Positions 22,477 to 34,900 of a stretch of 64,000 bases of DNA are shown piece by piece. The translations under genes were made by a program, and so were the position numbers. Position 1 is the first letter of the stretch. Each line of letters begins with the position of its first letter. Origin of the DNA: Deuterostichococcus epilithicus (lineage: Eukaryota > Chlorophyta > Trebouxiophyceae > Prasiolales > Stichococcaceae); NCBI GenBank assembly GCA_033439295.1, contig JAVTLE010000015.1, positions 2,170,001 through 2,234,000 on the forward strand. Reading direction: 5' to 3'. Below the pieces are notes generated by a model that was not told the DNA's origin, did not search any database, and saw nothing but the letters and a program-made list of their open reading frames with translations.

Positions 22477-25400
22477 TCACACAGTGAACTCCTGCAGCTT
22501 TGACACAAGCGCCGCAAAGCTGGGCCGGCCGCCGACGCTTGGCTGCGTGCACTCTGCCGCCAGCGCCGCCAGCCGCTCTTTGACGGCTGCCGCCGCGCCA
22601 GGAACCGCATCGCTGCCACCAGCGGCGACATGCGCTGGCGCCGCGCTGACCGGCCAGAAACGTGTCCACAAGCCGCCGTCCCCGCCGCTGGAGATGCGGG
22701 CGGCCATGTCTGCCAACAGGAGGCCGAAGGCGCGCACCTCTTGCGCCTCAAATGGCAGGCTGCCCGCCTCGTAGAAGAATGACGCGCCTGCGCAGCACAG
22801 CTCACACGGGTTGATCCGAAGCTCAGTGCACATGCTAGGCGAGGGCATCCAGTCGTGGCAGGCGGGGCAGGAAGAGCATGCCTACGGCTCACCCATATAG
22901 GCTTCGTCGCAGACCTCGGATAACAGGCAGTCTGGGAAGACAGCATCGTGCATCCAGCGCAAGTGGGCGTCCGCTGCCGCTCACCGTAGTCGCACAGCAC
23001 GACGTTGCCGACGCCGTCCGCCAGCACATTGTGCGCATACACGTCGCCGTGGCAGATTCGCAGGCGGTGCAGCTCCGCCAGCGCAGACGCGACGCCGCTC
23101 GCAGCACGCAGCACGAAGGCCGGCACGAATGTCTCGCCGGGCGCCCAGCGGCAGCGCAGCAGGGACACCAGGTCCGGCTTGGCGGCCAGCGGCTTGCCGT
23201 CCACCTGTTGGGGCCAAAATCCGAAAGCCTGGAGTGAAGTGCAGCAGCAAGCAAGCGGGGCAGAGCGCCTGCCTAGTACTGGCCGACATGCCAGGTCCGG
23301 CTTGGCGGGCAGGGTGTTGGAGGACAGGGTCTTGGGGGCAGACTGGGTGAACCCTTGGAGTGTCCGAGTGATGAGGGTGCTTGGCATGGGGTGAGAGCAC
23401 TCGGCATCACTTGCGCAATGGCGTTTGCACATGTCTTGCGACTGACCAAGAGCGCTGCTGCGGCAGTGCTGCTCAGCTGCCACAGCAGCTGATCTTTACG
23501 ACACAGCAGCTCGCTCACAAGATCGACGAGCGACACTGACTGTGCCGATCAGCAGCGAAAAGAGAGAGCCGCACCTTGAGCACCACCAGTGCGTGCGGCG
23601 TCTCCACCAGGCCGACGACTTTGATGAGGTGGGCGTGGTCCACCGCGCAGGTGACCGAGATCTCGTCCGTGGCGTGGCCGTCCGGCGACGCCTCCCCCTT
23701 GAACACCTTAACCGCCACGTCCTGGCCTGTTGCACGGGAACCAAATGAATTGTCCCCCTTGGCCTGTGGGCCACGGCGGTGGGGGTTGCCTCAGTCGGCA
23801 CTCCGGTCCCTTCGGTCTGAGTTGCGGGGCCGGGGGTTCGCAGCAGTAGCCAGACCTCGGCCCCAGCTGGGCACGGCTCTGCGACAAACGTGAAACTTTC
23901 GGGCTGCCACTTGAATGGTGGATGAGCAGCTAAACAAGATCAGCAATCATCAGCACGGAGGCACAGCTGCCTCGCGAGCGCCACCCGCCTCGTTCTGGCG
24001 CGCACAACCCACCGTCTATGCCAAGCTACGAGCTGTGATCCGCAGAATCAGCAGCGGGCTCACCGTCCAAGGTGGAGGCAAACACGTCGCCTGATGCGCC
24101 GTCCCCCAGCGGCGCCCCCAGCTCCACCTGCTCTATCGTCACGTCCACGATCTGGGCTCTGCAGCAGAATAGGGCACGATTGACGTCGTGCTTCTGACAC
24201 AGGTCAATGCTGTGAAATTTTGCCATGCTTTTCTTCTTGAATCAGCAGTGCTGTCTACATTAATGCGAGCCTGCGAGACAATTTTGACAAGACTGCACAA
24301 CCTTGCCTCACACCGTGCACTATGAGAAGCAAAGATCAGGAACCCACACAGTGCGCCTCTGGTCCGCTGCCGAGGCCCGGCTGCATGGCGCACTGCTGAT
24401 GCATGGCCGCTTCCACATCCGGCCTCATTAGGCCAACCACACAGCACGTCTGCTGGTTCCATTGGATAAGTACCTGTGCGGCGGCGGCTGCGCGCAGATG
24501 GGGTTGCCGCCGAGCGACAGCCACGCCAGCGCGGGCGCGGCGCCCAGCCCCGGCGGCAGCGCAGCGATCCTGCAGCAGGCGACGCGGCACAGCTCCAGCC
24601 GTGGCAGCGCGCCCAGCCCCTCGGGCAACTCTGTCAGGTCATTGAAAGACGCCTGCAGCAGGTGTGTGGGTGGAGAGGGTCAGACGCATCTGTGGGCAGC
24701 AGTTTCAGAGGCTTGTACGCAGCATACTTCGTGACACATTGTGTCCGACGACAGAGAAAAGTCGTCAGCCCTGGGCAGCTGCTGTGAGTAAGGAATTCTC
24801 TGCTACCGCGCCTGCCGTGCAGGTACCATGCGCCAGGTGACAGCAAGGCTGCACACCAGCGCCTGCCGCCTTCCATAGGTTCACCGACGAAGCCGGCACA
24901 CTGATCGCACAGCATGAGGTGCTTGCAGGGCACATGCAGCACCCCAGTGTTCAAAACCATAGTTTTGGACTGTGCACCTGCAGCTTGACGAGGGAGGTGA
25001 GCTGCACGACCTCGGCGGGCAGCGCCTCCAGCCGGTTGTCCGTCAGGAACAGCTCCACCAGCGCCCCCAGCCGCCCAAGCTCCGGCGGCAGGCTGCGCAG
25101 CCTGCGGGAGAGGAAGGCGCGGCAGGCGTTCGGTGAGCGCGGCATGCTTCCTTCTCGCAGCCGCGCATCCCGATCAACCGGCCGAGCGTCAAGCACTTGC
25201 GCGTGCTGATGCAGCACGTGCATGGCCAACGGCACATCTACGCTCAGGGTCAGGGCACAGCCAGGGTGCTGTGCCAGTCCTGCAGCGCTTGGCTGGCCTG
25301 GCGTGGATCTCTGGCAGGGGCCTCAGGAAGGCGCTGACAACCTACCTGTTGCTCTTCAGCCCCAGGCGGTACAGCCGGCGCAGGTTGCCGATCTCCGGCA

Positions 25401-26255
25401 GGACCGCCGCCAGCTCGTTGGCCATGGCGTTCAGGTACACCAGACCGCTGCACTCGCCCAGCGCTGCCGGCAGCTCCGTCAATACGTTGCGGCTGACGTC
25501 CAGATCTATCAGGTTGGTGAGATTGCCGATTTCCTGCGGCAGTGCCGCCAGCTGGTTGCGGCCGAGTGCCAGACGCGTCAGGCTGGTCAACTGGCCGATC
25601 GCCGGCGGCAGGCCTGCGAGGCCGTTACCACTGACGTCCAGTGCCGCCAGGTGCGACAGGTGGAAGACCGCAGCGGGCAACTCGGTGAGGCCGGCATACG
25701 CGGCCCGGAGGCTGGTGAGCTGTGAGCATGCCGCCAGCGATGGCAGCAGATCGTCCGACAGCGACGCGTGCTGGAGGTCCAGCTCTCGCAGTCCTGCGGT
25801 CAATGAGTCTTGCATGAGGTTTTGTGCCGGAGCCGAGGCCAGCCGCCGTGGCGCAGCAAGGCAGACGCATTCCCGGTTGGGGGACCAGGCCGTACGTCGC
25901 ACTGCACGACATGCCTCACGCCCAGCAACTAAACGGACAGCGACAAGGCTGTCTTGTCAGGCAGCGTACCGGTGAGGCGCTGCAGGGAGGGCACGCGCTT
26001 GAGCAGTGGCGTCGGCTGCGCGGCGGGGGTGGCCTCCACGATTTTAACGCTGCGGACGGCGCTGTCCAGGTCAAGCGCCCTCCGTGCGGCTGTGGCGCTC
26101 AGTTCGCTGCTGCAGATCCATGCCAGGTCCTCCAGGCTTTCGACTTTGTGCAACCGTGTTCGCGAGTATGATCGCACCAGTGCAAAGGCGCCCGCTGCCA
26201 GCGTGAGGCCGGCTGCCGTGCCAAGCAGCGCATGGTGCGTTTCGCGGCTCTGCAT
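22477..26255 (-). CDS. Membrane-anchored leucine-rich-repeat protein kinase with HGDxYAHN catalytic loop
   Basis: Eight phase-consistent exons (25970-26255, 25346-25793, 24978-25101, 24474-24652, 24064-24158, 23575-23726, 22985-23204, 22477-22787) give about 604 aa. Order: an N-terminal hydrophobic helix (LLGTAAGLTLAAGAFALV); about ten LRRs of the LxxLPxxIGxLxxLxxLxLxxN type; then a kinase domain with glycine loop GDGASGDVFA, lysine in VAVKVFKGE, catalytic loop HGDVYAHNVLAD and a DYG motif in place of DFG. The last exon (FFYEAGSLPFEAQEVRAFGLLL...GGRPSFAALVSKLQEF) is the C-lobe. HGD-YAHN loops are characteristic, to my knowledge, of a bacterial-type LRR-kinase family rather than of plant receptor kinases. 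LRRs precede the kinase without a membrane span between them, so both would be on the same side. It is head-to-head with DPH1. Confidence 0.85.
23291..23325 (-). repeat. Intronic echo of LRR-kinase exon 7
   Basis: A stretch of about 30 bp beginning GTCCGGCTTGGCGG copies exon 7 sequence (23172-23204) within the upstream intron, same orientation. Confidence 0.6.
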
Positions 26256-26697
26256 ATTTGCTTGGTACGTCAGAACACTTTGTCGTCAGCTGCGATGGCC
26301 TGCTTGACCCGTACTTTGGTATGCTGTTGCCGAGCTGCAGCAGGTCTGTCAGATCCTAAAGAAATTTCACAGAAACGGCAGCCGAGACAAAGCTGCAAGC
26401 AACATGCGGGCTTGTGCCAAGCGCGCTTGTGCCAAGGGCAAGCTGCAAGCATATGGCGAGCAATATTGCAGGCAGGTTTGTGAGCCAATGATGTCTAGTG
26501 GCTACAGGGCGCCTTTTGGACAAGTACAGGGCGGCGGCTTCCGGTACTTGGTCATTTTGCCAACTGCAAGCCGGGGAGCACCTCTCTCTCTCAGCACCTG
26601 CATCGATTTCAAAATTGCATTGGCACTTGCGTCTCAACGGTTTTTGACGGTTGAACGGCTCGATGCCTCTGCCCTGACCGCGAAACGTCGAACACCG
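26256..26697. promoter_or_regulatory. Divergent intergenic region (LRR kinase / DPH1)
   Basis: The 442 bp between two ATGs pointing outward; it should hold both promoters. It contains a short run of near-repeats with GCTTGTGCCAAG (26408-26450). No TATA element was recognised. Confidence 0.5.
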
Positions 26698-29600
26698 ATG
26701 GCTGAAGTTCCGAGACCTCGCCGCTTCATAGGTATCGAATCGACTTCACAGCATGGCACTGGCATGCATGATGCCTACTAACGTTTTTCCTGTCATATGA
26801 TTACTGTCAGAAGCAAGCAGCCATCGCAAGGGATGCAGCACATGTGGCTGGCGGCAGCATGCGGCAGACTGGCTTAACCCCCGGGAAGCACTACCAAGCA
26901 CTACCAGCTCTGATATCTCAACAAGCGTCAATATGCTCAGCTCCATCTTTTGAGATCCCAAACCACCATTATCCGCTCTTTCCAACACCACATCCTGCAG
27001 GCCGGCGCGCAGCGGAGCAGCATGCACAGCAGACTGGCGGTGCCGCGCGGTCGGTTCGCGGCGACGAGCTGGCGGCCGTCCGGCCCACCGCCACCAAGCG
27101 CTTCGTCAAGCAGCAGGTTCCGGACGATATTCTGCACGACGAGGCGCTGAACGAGGCCATCGCCGTGCTGCCGCCGAACTACAACTTCGAGGTGCACGGC
27201 AGTGCCGCTCGGCCTTCATTCAGTGCTGACTACAGCTCAGTACTGCGCGGCTGCATAGCCGCCTCTGAGATGGGGCAGCAGTCATGGTCCCGAGCGTGGC
27301 CTTGAACTTGAAAGCGAGCAGCAGCTGGCACATGACAATGCAGTCATCAGCTGTCGAGCTCGTGGACCAGTAGCAGCACACGAGGGCTGCGTGAGATCAG
27401 CTCGCTGTCAGAAAAGCCGCTGGTGCACATCTGGCGCAGGTGCACAAGACGGTGGCGCGAATACGGCAGCTGGGCGCAAAGCGGGTGGCGCTGCAGTTTC
27501 CCGAGGGCCTGCTCATGTACGCATGCGTCATCGCCGACATCCTGGAGAGGTACCGTCAATTGCTGTGCCCATTTGCTGCAGCTGAACCCTTGGAGGGGCC
27601 CTTCCTGGCCACTGTGTCGTGGTCGCCCTCCCCCGTCCGCGACCCGTCGCGCCAAGGCCTGTATGCAGCTGCAGGAATGGCACACCTGCTGCCAGCGCGG
27701 GCCTGTCATGCCTCATTCCGCTTACGGCAGCCATGCCTGGCCAACTTCCCCCACCGTCTAAGGGGTAGCTGATGCTGCTGCCACCATGCTGTGCCAAGTT
27801 GCCTTTCCCCTCCGCAAATGTTCGGTCTCTTACACGAGTCTTCACACCACCGCAGCCACGCCGGGGTGGCGCACGCCTTTGTGATGGGCGATGTGACCTA
27901 CGGTGCCTGCTGCGTGGACGACTTTTCCGCAAAGGCGCTGGAAGCAGACCTGCTGGTGCACTACGGGCACAGCTGCCTCGTCCCTGTGGACGTCACCAAG
28001 GTGCGGCCAGGCTCAAAACCCTCAACCCATAAACCCTACAAGGCACCGGTGCTGCAACACTCCTCCACCTGCACCGTGAGCGGGCGGCTCGACGGCCACG
28101 CAGCCGCTGGCGGCGCGTCTGGCTGCGGCGACTCTCCTGGTGCCAGCTTCCCCGCCACAGAGCCGCTGCACGCGGCAAGCAGGTCCGCCTCAGGGTGGTG
28201 CGCATCCTGAGTCTCGGCCGCCGGACGCGCTCGGGAAGCCAGCAGACGCATCGCCAGGCCGCAGCCAGTCCGCTTCTGCCAGCCGGCAAGTCTGCATTGG
28301 CCTCACCCGCGCGGGACGGGACACCCAGCGCCAAATCAGCGCCGCCGTCGCGTCCTGCCGCTGCCGACTGAAACTGACCTCCGCCGGCGTACAGGTGCCC
28401 TGCATGTACGTGTTCGTGGACATCAGCGTGGACGTGGGGCACCTGGCGGCCACAGTGCGGGCCAATTTCCCGGCGGGCGCCGCCCTGGTGCTGGCAGGCA
28501 CCATCCAGTTCGGCTCCTCCATCCAGGCACGACGGCGCCTGCTCAAGCTTCGATGAATTGAAAGCCCTGTGATGATCGCCCCGGCAACAACGAGGACCTG
28601 TGGCGGCATCTGCCGCTGCTGCCGCACCAGCCTACTTTGAGACCAAACGCATCGAATTGAATGTCAACTTCGTCAGAGACGAGTGTTGTCCGTAGTTGCA
28701 GCCGCCACTGCACACTCAGCACCCGAGGTATCGCTGCCTGGCAACGCGCCCGCACCGCTGCGTGTCGACGCAACCTCCACAGCACGCTGGAGGCGGCCTT
28801 CCACCCGACCTGCGGGTGGCACCTGGCCGCAGGCAGCGCGGCAGCAGCTGGCGGGCGCATTCCCCGCGCTGTGCGTGCCGCAGGCGAAGCCGCTGTCGCC
28901 GGGCGAGGTGCTCGGCTGCACGGCTCCGGTGGTGCCGCCGGAGACAGACGCCATCATCTTTGTCGCGGACGGCCGCTTCCACCTGGAGGCCATCATGATT
29001 GCCAACCCGGCGATTCCCGCCTTCAGGTGCGGCTAGGGGATATTAAGGAAGTTCCTCGTGCGGCCGTGCCTGGTCGGAGCCATGGGGCTGCGGTGCGCCC
29101 TGACATTCGGCCGGGTTCTCCCTTGGCTCTCTCGGCAGAGGAGGCAGCTGTCGACTGTGCTGGTCGGACCCGCAGCTGCAGTCAAGGCCCTCAGGATGCG
29201 GCGGCCGGCGAGTCAGCCTGGATGGTCCTTCCGCCTGCGGGGGGCAGCCGCTGCGGCGCCCAGCCAGCAGGAGTTCCCGCCCTGCTGGGGCCCCTTGCCT
29301 GGCAAGCCATGGGCACGGACGCCGCACATGCACACGGACAGGCTCTTGCACGCCAGACAGCGTAACCCCTCGAGGCCCTGACGTCCAGCCCCTGGGGACA
29401 ACCTCATGCACCCTACACCGACCTCTGCTGCGCGCCGCAGGTACAACCCGCGCGTGCGGGAGGTGACCGCACCACATTGTACCTGGCCGGCTTTGGAGCT
29501 GGGTCCTCGGTGTCGCATTCCCCGCAACGCTTGCACCGCGGTGTGCCGCAGGTACGACCCGTACGCGCGGGAGATGACGGCGGAGCACTACGACCAGGCC

Positions 29601-31455
29601 GGCATGCGCGCGGCGCGGCGAGCGGCGGTCGAGGCGGCCGCGCCAGCGCGGCAGTGGGGCGTCGTCCTGGGCACCCTGGGCCGCCAGGTGGTGCCCCTTT
29701 GCTCTCAAGTGCCGCGGCGTCACGCCGGCATACGATGTTGGAAGCGCTTGCGCTTTTGCAGCTGCCACCGGTGTGGCGCCCTGTGCCGGCACTGGCTGTG
29801 GCGGAGTCGGAAGTGTCTGCAGCCGCTGGCGGGCGCCTGCTGCTGCGGCACTGCACAGATGTCAGTCGGCGAAAACGCCTGCCGCGGGGCGGCTCCAACG
29901 CGCTCAGCAGGCATGGCGCCGGCTGACATGCAACTGCAACATTTATGGCAAATGAAGTACATCTTTGGTCGATGCAGGGCAACCCGCGGCTGGTGGCGCA
30001 CTTACAGTCGGTGCTGGCCCGGCATGGGCGCACCTGCCTTACGGTGCTGCTGTCCGAGGTCTGTTCCCCCATACTCGCTGCTGTGAAAGTCTGCAGCCGT
30101 TGTGACAGTTCAGAAGGGGCTGCTGGGATGCAGCTCGCATGCACACTGCACCCAGATGGGAGCAGGGGCGCTTTTGAGGCTGCGCTGCATGAGATACTGC
30201 TCTCACAGAGGTCTCCATTGCCAGCCGGGTGTGCAGAAGGAGCATCAGCCGCTGTGACCGGACATTTACTGCCAGCTGGGTGTCAGGCCTTCTCGCAAAG
30301 ACATTGCGAAAGCACCGACAGTGCATGGATGTGCTGCAGGTGCTGCCGTCAAAGCTGGCAATGATTGGCGGCATCGAGGCCTGGGTGCAGGTACCTGCTG
30401 GTGTCTGCCCGTCATCTTCAACACAAATGGCAGTGGCAAAGCATTCCTTTGAGCTACGCAGCCAACATGTCTGGGCCGTCAACCAGTCGCACTGAGAATG
30501 GCAAGCCGTACAGCGCTGCGCGCTGCTTCGGCTGCGTCACCTTGACCCGGCACCTGCACCCCCTCCTGTGCAGGTGGCGTGCCCACGGCTGTCCATCGAC
30601 TGGGGCGAGGCCTTCACGACGCCGACGCTGACTCCGTACGAGGCTCTCATTGCACTCGGGGAGGTGCCACCCTGGTGGGCGCCGGAGGGCCGTCCGGCTG
30701 CGGACGGCTCGGCCGCAGACGCCGGTCCCGCTGCACCCCGGGCGCATGCCCAGCGTGATGCCGCACGCCCGCAGCAGCCGGCCGTCCAGCTTCCAGGGCA
30801 GCAGCCGGCAGAGCCGGTGGAAGGCCAGCGGCAGCCTGGCGGCGGGCCAGCGGCAGCAGCAGCGTGTCTGGGGGCACAGCTGCGCACCCGACCCGCCAGG
30901 GCAGCGCTGGCAGCCAGCGGCGCGGCGGCAACCGCGGACGCACAGTCGGTGGCCGGCGATGGCGGCGCAGAGGCGGCAGACGTGCGGGCGCGGCTCGGCG
31001 ATGCGTCGCTGGCAGACGTAAAGCTCGAGTGTGGGCGGCAGACGCAATGCGATGCGCTGCATCGGCCACCGGACATGGCACAGCATGCAGGGACGGGCGC
31101 GCCGGACCTGTCCGCGAATACAGCAGCCGTACACCCGCGTGTGGCGGCAGATAGCGGCGCGGGACCGGCTGCAGTGCCAGAGGCCGCCGCGGCGTCGGCG
31201 GCAGCGGCCCCAGACGATGCGGATGCGGAAGCCGCGGCCTCGACAGAGGAGCAGCGGTCGGATCCGCGACAGGGGCGGCAGCACTTTGACGCCTACCCTA
31301 TGGACTATTACAGTAAGGACGGTGGCGCCTGGAGCAGCTACTATGCACCGGCAGCGGGCCAGGGCTCAGCGGCAAAGCTGGCGGCGATGCGGGCGGCGCG
31401 GGCAGCCAAGGCGGCACCAGCGTCGGCGGCCGGCGTCGAGCAGGCCGTCTCTTGA
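26698..31455 (+). CDS. DPH1: Diphthamide biosynthesis protein 1 (2-(3-amino-3-carboxypropyl)histidine synthase subunit 1)
   Basis: Ten exons join without frame conflict to about 651 aa: 26698-26731, 27001-27191, 27440-27549, 27856-28000, 28395-28526, 28833-29026, 29552-29687, 29978-30058, 30340-30390, 30574-31455. Conserved blocks: [135 protein letters not shown]. With DPH2 it forms the iron-sulfur radical-SAM enzyme for the first step of diphthamide on eEF2; the expected cluster cysteines (GACC, ACTAP-like GCTAP, ACPR) are present. The N-terminus is a 34-nt exon fixed by phase. Intron 5 is GC-AG. The C-terminal exon adds roughly 200 Ala/Gly/Gln-rich residues beyond the usual end, closing with [17 protein letters not shown]. 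Confidence 0.93.
29429..29470 (+). repeat. Echo of DPH1 exon 7 start
   Basis: GCCGCAG followed by [10 protein letters not shown]-coding sequence copies the true junction [17 protein letters not shown] at 29545-29585. It is about 115 bp upstream in the same intron. Confidence 0.75.
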
Positions 31456-31932
31456 GTGAGGCAGCAGTGCAGGCGCCAGCATCTGGATGATGTGGGCGCT
31501 GTGAGGGAAGCCACACATCTTGACCTCGGAGCGCAGGCTGTGACGCACACTCTTGATGAGGAGGAAATGATCTTGAATCATCTTATCGTCAACTGGCGCA
31601 ACGCCCTTGTGTAGGGACGCCGTGTCACGAGGATGTTGGGGATGTGTGTGGCAGCTAAATAGTTAGCACGCTGATGATACTACGCAAGCTTGTGACGTTG
31701 AGCCTCCAACAGTTGCTGAGTAGCTGCACTGCCTGTCATGGCCACCTCAACGCCATGCCCATCAGATGTCGGACAACATACCTGAGCACTCGCAACATGA
31801 ATATGAACATGCGACGAAAGACCCTCAAGCATGCCACTCGCCACGTCTGATACTGAAGCCTGCACTCAGATGAGCCGCCGCCGACACCTTTGAGAATGAG
31901 CCGCCCCAACGCAAAGGAGCACACATAGCGTT
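31456..31932. other. Convergent 3' region between DPH1 and GH47
   Basis: Tail-to-tail gap, presumably both 3' UTRs. No gene recognised. Confidence 0.5.
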
Positions 31933-34900
31933 TTAGGAGCGGCCGCCTCTCAAGTTGTCCCCAGATGGCGACTCCTCTGCCGCAAGCAGCGCCGCCAAAA
32001 TGGCCTCGCAGGCAGCGATGTCCCTGTTGACGGCCTTGGGACGGCGGCTGACGAGCAGCCCCTCGGCGGCAGCGCGCCCAGCCTCCTGCTGCGCCGCTGC
32101 CGCCGCTGCTGTCCGGCGAGCACGCCAGGTGGCGACCAGTGCCGTCAGCGGGTTGCCCCGCTGGCTGACCTGCTCGCAGATTGCCTCTTCGGCACCTGCT
32201 ACATCTGGCCTGCCTGCCGCGTCTGCAGCGCCCACGCCGCATGCCTCTACTGCTGCTCCCGGCGCCCGGGAAGCGGCGTCGCCTGTAAGCTCTGCTGCTT
32301 GCGCATCTACTGATTGGGCCGCCTCCCCCACAGTACTGGGGCTGCAGCAGGTGGGCCCTTTAGCCTGGCGGCTGCTGCTGGAGCTGCACCCGCCACACGC
32401 TGCGGCAGGCGCAGCCCCTCCCGCCGTGCCCGCTGCCGGCTGCCTGGCCGAGCCGATCGCGTCTCCCACTGCATCAGCGCAGTGCTCCGCAGCGCACCTA
32501 GTGGCTCCTGCCCCGCCGCTGCCGCCGTCTTGGTGTGCAGCAGCGACATCTGCCCAATTCATGTACCAGCGCGCCGCCGCCACATCCGCAGCCGAGCCGA
32601 CAATCGGCAGTGGGTGCGCCTCAGTGTTGAACACCCACTGGTCCAGCGGCAGCAGCGCATCTGCATGAAGAACACTTAGTTTGGAAGGTTGAAACAGTCG
32701 AGTATCAGTGGTGACGGGTGGTCAGGTTCGTCAGGGTGATGCAATTGGAGTGTCTTGCTGCGACCGGCATCCGGCAATTCACCCACAAGGCAGCAAGTCG
32801 GCTACTGTGGACTGTGGTTGCAAAGGCAAGAGAACATCCGGAGAAGGCAAGCAAGAGCTCGGAGCGAGTGGTGAGAGAAAGCTGGCGCACCGTCATCGGA
32901 GAAGAGCAGCCACAGGTACTTCAGGGATTCGGCGAGCCAAAAAGACTCCATGCGGTCGCGCCGCGGCGGCGGCACGGTCAGCACCGACTCCAGCCCCGCG
33001 TAGCCGCCGCTGTCGACGCGGCAGTGCATCTTGAACGCCCTGCACGGGTCGGGATTGCGCAGGGTTGGGACGCACCGCCGAGAGTATGCACAACGCTCAT
33101 CGGCACGATGCAGTGTGCAACTTGCAGCCAATGGAGCGCTTCGCCGGCTGTGCCTCATCGGCTAGCAGACGCAGTGCACAGGACAGACATAGCTGCAGCT
33201 TTGCCACTTTCCCCGGTGGCAGTTCTCCAAGCTGAGTCTAGCATTTTTTATTGGAAGCAGCAGCAGCAGTGCTGGCTCACGGCAATGCCATGGATTTATA
33301 TGCGTTCTGAAGCGTGTGCGCCGCCACCGCACTTCTGACACCATATCATCCATATGGTTCCCTTTGCAAGCAGCAGCGCACCTGAAGATGAGCCAGCCCC
33401 ACTCGCGGTACAGCGACCGCCGGGTGACGCGCCACATGACGAACAGGCTTTCCAGCGTCTCAGGCCGCAGCAGGTTGTGCGCATCCTGCAGAAATCGCGT
33501 GAATTGAGCAGCCGGGCTTTGAAGCTCTGAAGCTGATCTTCTTGCTTTCAACATCTGGTGCGCCGCAGGGAGGACAAGTCGAACGCGAACGTTGCTGGAA
33601 CAGGCTCTCTTTGCCATCCTGTGCGGTACTCGTTGACTGGGAAAGTCGCACTACAGCAAGGGCACTGAAGCTCATTCCCAGGACGCTCTGGAGGCTTGGA
33701 AGATGTGCCGCAGGGAGGGCAACGCCACGTGTCGAACGCGAACGGTGCTGGAACAGGCTTTCTTTGCCATCCTGTGCGGTACTCAATGACTGGGCAAGCC
33801 GCACTACAGCAAGGGCACTGAAGCGCATTCCCAGGAAGCTCTGGAGGCTTGGCAGATGTGTCATCTGCGCCAGCAGTCCAGCGATGAGGAGTTGGAGGTG
33901 AACGGGCCCCATGCTAGCCCCAGTCCCCCATCAGCCGCGCTCCCAGACCGAGTGCTGCCGGCGAGGGTGCGACTGATGCGGTCTCCACGAAGTCACGTCA
34001 ATGACCCGCTGCGGGAGAGGGCTGGCCGCCAAGCCGCGTAATTGCGCATGCAAGCAGGCCACGACAGTTACGACCCAAAAGCAGCCCACTTGTGACTTGA
34101 CATAGAAGTCGGCGCCGCCGGCGTCCGGCGGGTGGGCTTTCGGGAAGTCGAAGTGGCCCGGCGCGACACGGAAAAAAGCAATCTCCGGCGCCAGGCCCGC
34201 CGGCATGGCCGCGTAAAGCTGGTAGCAGGTGGCCATGAGTTCCTCTGCCACCTCCAGGTCAGTGAGCTCCCCCTCGCGGCCTGGACAGTGGCGCCGGAAG
34301 GTTTCAGAGCAACTGCTGAGGACAGACCTGGCCGCAAACAGCTGGTAGCAGGCCGCAGTGAGTTCATTTCGCAACCCCTTGATTGCTGAGCTCCCCCTCG
34401 CCGCTTGGAATGGTAGCGGCACCGCTGCCGCTTCATGGAACAGGTCGTCCAGGCAGCGGCATTGGAGCAGAAACTCTCCACATAACAAAGACGCTCGGCA
34501 GAGGCAGCACGATGCAAGCTTGTGCCATGCTGATGACCAGGCATTCGAGGTCCCTCCAGTCAAACAGCTGCCGCTGCCCGTGACGAACCCATGACCCAGG
34601 TGTCACCTGTGTTCACGCCGTGGAGATGGCCCAGCGCAAGCAGGCCCGGCAGGAAGCAGACCAGGTGGTCCATTTTTGGGGTCTTCTGCCGGTCGCCGCC
34701 CGCTGCGGTTCCCGCCAGCTCCGCCACGAACAGCAGCCCGTCGCCTGCGCTGCGCTCCAGCAGCCGCTCCCGCACGCCGCGCATTGCTCGCTTGTACTCC
34801 CTGCAGTCAGCGGGGCAGCCTCGCGATCGCGTGCCCGCCAGCAGGCGCATAGGGTGGGTTGCTGACCGCAGGCGCTACTGCCGAGGCTTGAGTGCACAGC

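Noticed and set aside
33460-33912. 151-codon minus-strand frame as a separate gene
   Set aside because: It overlaps a GH47 exon end and consists mainly of two copies of a 150-bp repeat; no start context or homology seen.
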